Shown piece after piece: positions 5,959 through 6,646 of a stretch of DNA of 6,646 bases (positions are counted from its first letter, which is position 1; each line of letters opens with the position of its first letter). A model generated the notes under the pieces. The model had not been told where the DNA came from. It saw only the letters and a list, made by a program, of their open reading frames with translations, and did no database searches. The position numbers and the translations under genes were made by a program. The stretch is taken from the NCBI GenBank assembly GCA_030608725.1, contig JAUWDP010000059.1, positions 1-6,646 of the forward strand, in the 5' to 3' direction. This DNA comes from Candidatus Bathyarchaeota archaeon. Its GTDB lineage: Archaea; Thermoproteota; Bathyarchaeia; TCS64.

Positions 5959-6646
5959 ATGGTTCCCCTGAAGGTCGCCCTGCTGGGCGTTGGCACCATC
6001 GGCTGTGAGCTTGTCAGGCGCTGCGTGGGCAGGCCGTGGGTTGAGCTGGTGGCGCTGGCGGACACGAGCGGGGCGGTGTCCCGTGAGGGGGGTTTCAGCG
6101 GGGAGGAGTTGGCTGGGATATTGGAGCTGAAGGGCTCCGGTAGCGGTCTTTCAGGACTTGAGGGGAAACACGATTTTTCGAAGAATATGCTAGACGCCCT
6201 GAGGAGCACAGAGGTGGACGCCCTGGTGGACGTGACAGCGGCGGAGACGTATGACCTTCTGTACGAGGCGCTGGGGCTCGCCCACGTGGTGACGTCGAAC
6301 AAGGTGCCTGTGGCGGACTCGTCCTACCCAGAGTTCAGGAGGCTGATGGATAGGGCGGAGGAGGAGGGGAGGATTCTGGATATTGGGACGACGGCGGGTG
6401 CGGGGCTGCGTGTGCCGGACATGGTGGAGAGGCTGGGGTGCGATGGGTTCGAGAGGGTGACGGGGTGCCTCAGCGGGACGATGAACTACTTGAGCCAGAG
6501 GCTGAACGAGGGGAGGCCGCTGTCGGTGGCCCTCAGGGAGGCGATGAGCCCGCCGAGGGAGTACGCGGAGCCGGATCCACGGGATGACCTGGGGGGTGAG
6601 GACTTTGCGCGTAAGCTGGTGATCATCGGGAGGATGTGCGGGGGGG
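5959..6646 (+). CDS. hom: Homoserine dehydrogenase (partial, 3' end outside window)
   Basis: Reduces aspartate semialdehyde to homoserine, the third pathway step, supplying the substrate of the ThrB encoded first in the operon. 229 codons are visible. The N-terminal Rossmann motif is LLGVGTIG (8-15), the cofactor/substrate Lys115 lies in VVTSNK (110-115), TAGAGLRVP (145-153) corresponds to the GAGLPV type, CLSGTMNYL (170-178) to the xSGTxNY motif, and EPDPRDDLGGEDFARK (204-219) carries the substrate-binding Glu204 and catalytic Asp215 and Lys219. That last stretch is nearly that of yeast Hom6 and of the dehydrogenase half of E. coli ThrA, placing it in the short class; an ACT tail can be neither shown nor excluded. 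ATG 5959 lies eight bases after the asd stop with only a weak GTAGGG upstream. GCG supplies 13 of its 19 Ala codons, unlike the GH1 gene. Confidence 0.95.
   Translation, partial: MVPLKVALLGVGTIGCELVRRCVGRPWVELVALADTSGAVSREGGFSGEELAGILELKGSGSGLSGLEGKHDFSKNMLDALRSTEVDALVDVTAAETYDLLYEALGLAHVVTSNKVPVADSSYPEFRRLMDRAEEEGRILDIGTTAGAGLRVPDMVERLGCDGFERVTGCLSGTMNYLSQRLNEGRPLSVALREAMSPPREYAEPDPRDDLGGEDFARKLVIIGRMCGG

Noticed and set aside
6638..6646. G-run at the right edge
   Set aside because: It continues the hom reading frame as Gly codons after RMC, as in the related ThrA-type sequence, so it needs no explanation as an assembly artefact.

Overview
The window reads as chromosomal DNA from a fairly GC-rich archaeon. 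Pointers to archaea are a Sulfolobus LacS-type family 1 glycosidase, an archaeal-type GHMP homoserine kinase, the archaeal/fungal class of aspartate-semialdehyde dehydrogenase, TATA-like boxes with purine-rich BRE-like flanks, an apparently leaderless TTG-initiated gene, and heavy use of AGG for Arg. A TACK-type (Thermoproteota/Bathyarchaeia-like) source is a reasonable guess, but the sequence alone does not settle it.

Layout: bases 1-1096 (minus strand) hold the N-terminal ~365 codons of a GH1 beta-glycosidase whose 3' end lies beyond base 1. Bases 1097-1238 are a divergent intergenic region with a candidate core promoter on each strand and several short inverted repeats. From 1239 to the right edge a single plus-strand operon runs with almost no spacing: homoserine kinase (thrB, 1239-2159), threonine synthase (thrC, 2160-3434), aspartate kinase with two ACT domains (3452-4870), aspartate-semialdehyde dehydrogenase (asd, 4871-5950) and homoserine dehydrogenase (hom, 5959 to beyond 6646).

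Together the five plus-strand genes cover every step of threonine synthesis from aspartate that is specific to the route: aspartate -> aspartyl phosphate (aspartate kinase) -> aspartate semialdehyde (asd) -> homoserine (hom) -> O-phosphohomoserine (thrB) -> threonine (thrC). The last two steps come first in the operon and the three common-branch steps follow. Junctions of 0, 17, 0 and 8 bases suggest co-transcription and translational coupling.

I found no RNA gene, mobile element, CRISPR array or convincing terminator, and no sign of a new biological system. The points worth a second look are non-canonical residues next to catalytic motifs in aspartate kinase and Asd, the unusually complete five-gene cluster, the symmetrical elements around both promoters, and a codon-use contrast between hom and the GH1 gene.
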